A stretch of DNA of 8,715 nt. It comes from GCA-2730975 sp937893275 (lineage in GTDB: Bacteria; Verrucomicrobiota; Verrucomicrobiia; Opitutales; Seribacteraceae). Location of the stretch: NCBI GenBank assembly GCA_963968595.1, contig CAXAHJ010000135.1, positions 1 through 8,715 on the forward strand. Reading direction: 5' to 3'. The position numbers were made by a program, and so were the translations under genes. Shown piece by piece: positions 7,020 to 8,715 of this stretch. Each line of letters begins with the position of its first letter. Positions within the stretch are counted from its first letter, which is position 1. The notes under the pieces are model-generated. The model was given only the letters and a program-made list of their open reading frames with translations, did no database searches and was not told the origin of the DNA.

Positions 7020-7089
7020 AACAATTAATGGACAAGCAATTCGGCTCCAGTAGACGACTTTGTGGGACCAACCCCTGGTTTAGTTCTGG
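6978..7089 (-). repeat. Left copy of an imperfect direct repeat flanking the SHD1 gene
   Basis: Two blocks here recur in the same order and orientation at 8196-8398. Block B (6978-7019) is the sulfatase-tail segment. Block A (7077-7089, GGTTTAGTTCTGG on the plus strand) matches GGTCTTAGTTCTGG at 8385-8398 with one gap. The blocks are 57 bases apart here and 147 in the other copy, so about 90 bases were lost or gained. Block A alone is short; block B carries most of the weight. Confidence 0.5.
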
Positions 7090-7132
7090 AGTTCCTGGAT
7101 GACCATAGTCCCTGCATATCTACTTAGGTCGA

Positions 7133-7147
7133 GGCTTACTGTAAGCC
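7133..7147. promoter_or_regulatory. 15-base palindrome upstream of the SHD1 gene
   Basis: GGCTTAC, one T, then GTAAGCC: perfect seven-base arms, centred 75 bases before the SHD1 start. As DNA it could be an operator; as RNA the central bases cannot all pair, leaving a five-base stem, and no long T run follows, so a terminator for the DUF1552 operon is less likely. Confidence 0.35.
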
Positions 7148-7170
7148 ATTTCGTTTGCGGCAAAAAAGTG

Positions 7171-7187
7171 GTAGGTTATTGACCTAC
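7171..7187. promoter_or_regulatory. Inverted repeat in the presumed SHD1 promoter
   Basis: GTAGGT (7171-7176) and ACCTAC (7182-7187) form a perfect six-base dyad around TATTG. It overlaps TTGACC (7179-7184), which could be a -35 box, although no good -10 box lies at the normal distance in the following AT-rich stretch. With the palindrome 24 bases upstream, this hints at a regulated promoter region. Confidence 0.3.
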
Positions 7188-7214
7188 TTACATTTTAAAT
7201 TAAAAAATTATATA

Positions 7215-8060
7215 ATGAAGAAAGTTCTCATATTCAGTTTGGTAACAGTTGTATCGAGCGTCTTCGGTTTTGCCAAAGACAGCCTTCGCAAATGGACCAA
7301 TCAAGAAGGTCGAGTTATTTCGGCGGAGTTGATTTCTCTGGTTGGTGAAAAGGCGACGCTGCGTATGACCAATGGAAGAAAATATGTGATCGAGCTTTCC
7401 ACTTTGAGTGATGCCGATAGTAATTACGCCCGGCAATGGCAGACAGCCAAAGAAACCGCGACCAGCATGGAAGAAGCCGGAATCAAATTTGGCGTTACGA
7501 CCGAGGTCATTGTCCAAACAGCTTTTGATCAACAGACCCCACCGATTCAAAAAGGAATGATATTCGGATGGAAAGCCGGTATGGGCGAATGGCGAATCGA
7601 TGATGGTGCCCTGATTGGAGACGAGTTACCGGAGAATAACCATGCATCGTCACTTACTCATCGCTTGGAAGCGACTCATCTAATCATCACTGCCGAGGTG
7701 CAATTGGGAAGCGCTCAACAAATTGCGTTTGCTTGTCGGGATACAGTTCCACCCAATCTCCATCTCGGGCGTTTATATATCACGCCTGACAAGCTGTGGA
7801 TCCAACGTATGTCTGGGATTGCTAAAACCACCAAGGCGGAAAAACTGGTTACGAAAAAAGTTAAGCTAGACCCTGAGAAGTGGTACAATGTTACCATTGA
7901 AATTATTGGTGATCACTACCGTGCAAAAGTCGGAAAAGAAGAGATCGAGGCGACCCATTCCCGGTTTGTAGACGCCAAGGGGATCATTGCCCTGGTCAAC
8001 AAAGGACAAGGTGCTAGATATAGAAATGTAGCCCTATGGCACGCAGAACCAAAGAAGTAA
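7215..8060 (+). CDS. Secreted SHD1-domain protein with a C-terminal concanavalin-like (DUF1080-type) fold
   Basis: A 281-aa exported protein of a type common in Planctomycetota/Verrucomicrobiota. Residues 1-20 are a Sec signal (MKKVLIFSLVTVVSSVFGFA). Residues about 24-74 form an SHD1-like domain: RKWTNQEGRVISAEL, KATLRMTNGRKYVIELSTLS and the closing DADSNYARQW. After a linker, residues about 115-278 resemble the laminin-G/concanavalin-like fold of the DUF1080 (3-keto-disaccharide hydrolase-like) family: W119, GEWRIDDGALIG (124-135), KWYNVTIEIIGDHY (222-235) and a closing strand with W275. No catalytic residues can be assigned, so binding of sugar or protein is as likely as catalysis. The start is M at 7215; the frame is open 60 bases further up, but those codons do not extend a signal peptide. 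No ribosome site is visible. It lies alone between spacers that are direct repeats. Confidence 0.8.
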   Translation: MKKVLIFSLVTVVSSVFGFAKDSLRKWTNQEGRVISAELISLVGEKATLRMTNGRKYVIELSTLSDADSNYARQWQTAKETATSMEEAGIKFGVTTEVIVQTAFDQQTPPIQKGMIFGWKAGMGEWRIDDGALIGDELPENNHASSLTHRLEATHLIITAEVQLGSAQQIAFACRDTVPPNLHLGRLYITPDKLWIQRMSGIAKTTKAEKLVTKKVKLDPEKWYNVTIEIIGDHYRAKVGKEEIEATHSRFVDAKGIIALVNKGQGARYRNVALWHAEPKK

Positions 8061-8102
8061 ACTGCACAACTTTTTCCCTTCACGAGCCAACTCCTACCCT
8101 CC

Positions 8103-8121
8103 CTCTATTACGAGAGTAGAG
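8103..8121. terminator. Weak hairpin after the SHD1 gene
   Basis: A seven-pair stem (one G-T pair) with loop ACGAG, 43 bases after the SHD1 stop. It lacks a T tract, so intrinsic termination is doubtful; it is the only hairpin found between the convergent genes. Confidence 0.2.
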
Positions 8122-8177
8122 AGCTGCCATTTCCCAGTCTCTGGATTCTAATTATTTTCTTTGATTTTGTCTTTGGC

Positions 8178-8327
8178 TCAGCGATCCTTCTTACCCGACC
8201 ACAAGTCTGTTGAGGGATCGTAATTTGGATTGGGTTTCATCATCTGCGCCCCCACTTGCTTGCGCCACTGATGAGCAAACCCGGGCGACCAAAGCATTAG
8301 TCTGACCCAAGTTCGTTCTTCACCTCG
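8178..8327 (-). pseudogene. Relic of a sulfatase C-terminus (best preserved)
   Basis: The minus strand is open for 49 codons from a TAA at 8330-8328 to TGA 8180-8178. From residue 20 it reads QWRKQVGAQMMKP, then PNPNYDPSTDLWSGKKDR and the stop. 'WRKxVGA...PNPNYDP' shortly before the stop is a common ending of type I sulfatases in Planctomycetota and Verrucomicrobiota. The preceding residues (RGEERTWVRLMLWSPGFAH) do not look like sulfatase, so only the last 30 or so codons survive. There is no signature, signal peptide or start. A related, more decayed copy lies at 7019-6978. Confidence 0.6.
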
Positions 8328-8398
8328 TTACGATTACTTGACGTAGACTGCCGACTTCAGGCTGGATATCTCTTCCAGGGCCTCGGTCTTAGTTCTGG
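8196..8398 (-). repeat. Right copy of the imperfect direct repeat flanking the SHD1 gene
   Basis: Contains block B (8196-8237, sulfatase-tail segment, 33 of 42 bases identical to 6978-7019) and block A (8385-8398, GGTCTTAGTTCTGG, like 7077-7089). Same order and orientation as the left copy, about 1.2 kb away, with the SHD1 gene between. Confidence 0.5.
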
Positions 8399-8435
8399 TC
8401 CCGGCCTTGATCGTCCGTGAAAAGAAATAGGTTAT
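8334..8435 (-). other. In-frame open tail after the stop of the right-edge gene
   Basis: Directly after the TAA of the right-edge gene (8438-8436) the same frame stays open for 33 codons to TAA 8336-8334: ITYFFSRTIKAG, TRTKTEALEEIS, SLKSAVYVK. The last 20 residues look like a genuine protein end. It may be the end of a different lost gene that happens to be in frame, or a former extension of the right-edge gene cut by a stop mutation. Confidence 0.3.
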
Positions 8436-8715
8436 TTATTCTTTGACTTCGACAATCTCAATGTTGCTCCAGTAGGCTGGCACTTTCCCATCATAATAGC
8501 TGGTCAGTTGAAGGGTGATTGCATTCCTTCCTTCAGGTAGATCGACTTCAACCGTTTTCCATCCGTCCGGCGCGGTCTTATCACTGACTTCTTCCGTTAG
8601 CAGTCGTTTATGGTTCCCTTTAGAAGTATCTGCTACAATCAGCGTCCAGGAATGATCCTTCTCATGCCCGACCTCTAGAAGCAGCTTATATTTTTTCTTC
8701 GGGTCCATTCTTTTG
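8436..8715 (-). CDS. C-terminal beta-rich domain of a protein that starts outside the window
   Basis: The frame is open from the right edge and ends at TAA 8438-8436. A Met at 8708 exists, but the two codons before it (Lys, Arg) are open too, there is no signal peptide, and the protein begins in the middle of a beta strand (DPKKKYKLLLEVGHEKDHSW), so this is most likely the last 92 residues of a longer gene. Strand-like runs WTLIVADTSKG, GWKTVEVDLPEG, NAITLQLTSYYDG and YWSNIEIVEVKE suggest a jelly-roll or galactose-binding-like accessory domain, as found at the C-terminus of secreted hydrolases. I do not recognise the family. Given the sulfatase remnants beside it, a secreted sulfatase or glycoside hydrolase is plausible but unproven. 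Confidence 0.65.
   Translation of the reverse strand, partial: KRMDPKKKYKLLLEVGHEKDHSWTLIVADTSKGNHKRLLTEEVSDKTAPDGWKTVEVDLPEGRNAITLQLTSYYDGKVPAYWSNIEIVEVKE

Larger units (their letters stand above)
8061..8435. other. Convergent spacer holding relics of minus-strand coding sequence
   Basis: These 375 bases lie between the convergent SHD1 gene and the right-edge gene. The first 117 bases hold only a weak hairpin: CTCTATT (8103-8109) with AGTAGAG (8115-8121), one wobble pair, five-base loop, no T run after it on the plus strand. The rest is remnant-like minus-strand coding sequence: a sulfatase tail (8327-8178) and an in-frame tail after the right-edge gene (8435-8334). No RNA gene seen. Confidence 0.55.

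Noticed and set aside
7014..7090. Integron attC-like start (GTTTAACAATTAATGGACAAGC)
   Set aside because: No complementary GTTAAAC end or internal palindrome follows, gene orientations do not fit cassettes, and the bases are better explained as the sulfatase-tail relic and its flank.
7155..7214. Upstream 20-codon extension of the SHD1 gene
   Set aside because: The extra residues (MRQKSGRLL...) would bury the signal peptide that starts at 7215, and the region contains promoter-like dyads.
7179..7216. TTGACC and TATAAT as a promoter pair for the SHD1 gene
   Set aside because: The spacing is 26 bases and TATAAT overlaps the start codon, so they cannot form one normal promoter.
8436..8708. Complete 90-aa gene starting at ATG 8708
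   Set aside because: The frame is open upstream to the window edge, there is no signal peptide or ribosome site in view, and the protein starts mid-domain; a partial longer gene is more likely.
1..8715. CRISPR arrays, tRNA or rRNA genes, transposase genes
   Set aside because: Looked for; no regularly spaced repeats, cloverleaf or transposase frame was found.

Overview
The window looks like a piece of a Planctomycetota/Verrucomicrobiota-type chromosome (PVC group, phylum not resolved). The evidence is a five-domain PSCyt/PSD protein (PSCyt1, PSD3, PSD5, PSD4, PSCyt3, PSD2 order) followed directly by a Tat-exported DUF1552 protein, a secreted SHD1-domain protein, a type I sulfatase, and remnants of further sulfatases. 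Nearly every intact product carries an export signal, so this is a region coding for periplasmic or surface proteins.

Layout. Minus-strand block (1-2609), in transcription order: a secreted PhoD-like phosphatase/phosphodiesterase (2609-1314), a possible 37-codon ORF whose stop overlaps the next start (1265-1152), a secreted 142-aa protein of unknown function (1155-727), a repeat-like patch, a short sulfatase C-terminal relic (667-602), and the N-terminal 196 residues of a type I sulfatase that runs off the left edge (590-1). A 305-base spacer with a small dyad separates this from a plus-strand block. That block has the 875-aa two-haem-motif PSCyt/PSD protein (2915-5542) and, 19 bases later, the 466-aa DUF1552 protein (5562-6962), which form a clear two-gene operon. 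Next is a plus-strand SHD1 plus concanavalin-like-fold protein (7215-8060). The right end (8715-8436, minus) holds the C-terminal beta-rich domain of a protein that begins outside the window.

The most unusual signal lies between the genes. Three separate minus-strand stretches (667-602, 7019-6978, 8270-8178) read as sulfatase C-terminal tails with no gene in front of them. Two of them are clearly related to each other (33 of 42 bases identical), and together with a second shared block they flank the SHD1 gene as imperfect direct repeats. The sulfatase and the 142-aa protein also share the start of their signal-peptide coding sequence. This suggests repeated gain, loss and shuffling of secreted sulfatase-type genes here.

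Functionally, sulfatase, PhoD-like phosphatase and carbohydrate-associated secreted proteins fit degradation of sulfated or phosphorylated organic matter. The roles of the PSCyt/PSD and DUF1552 pair are not established. I do not see a clearly new defence, mobile or RNA system. The relic pattern and the two small ORFs are the points I would check first.
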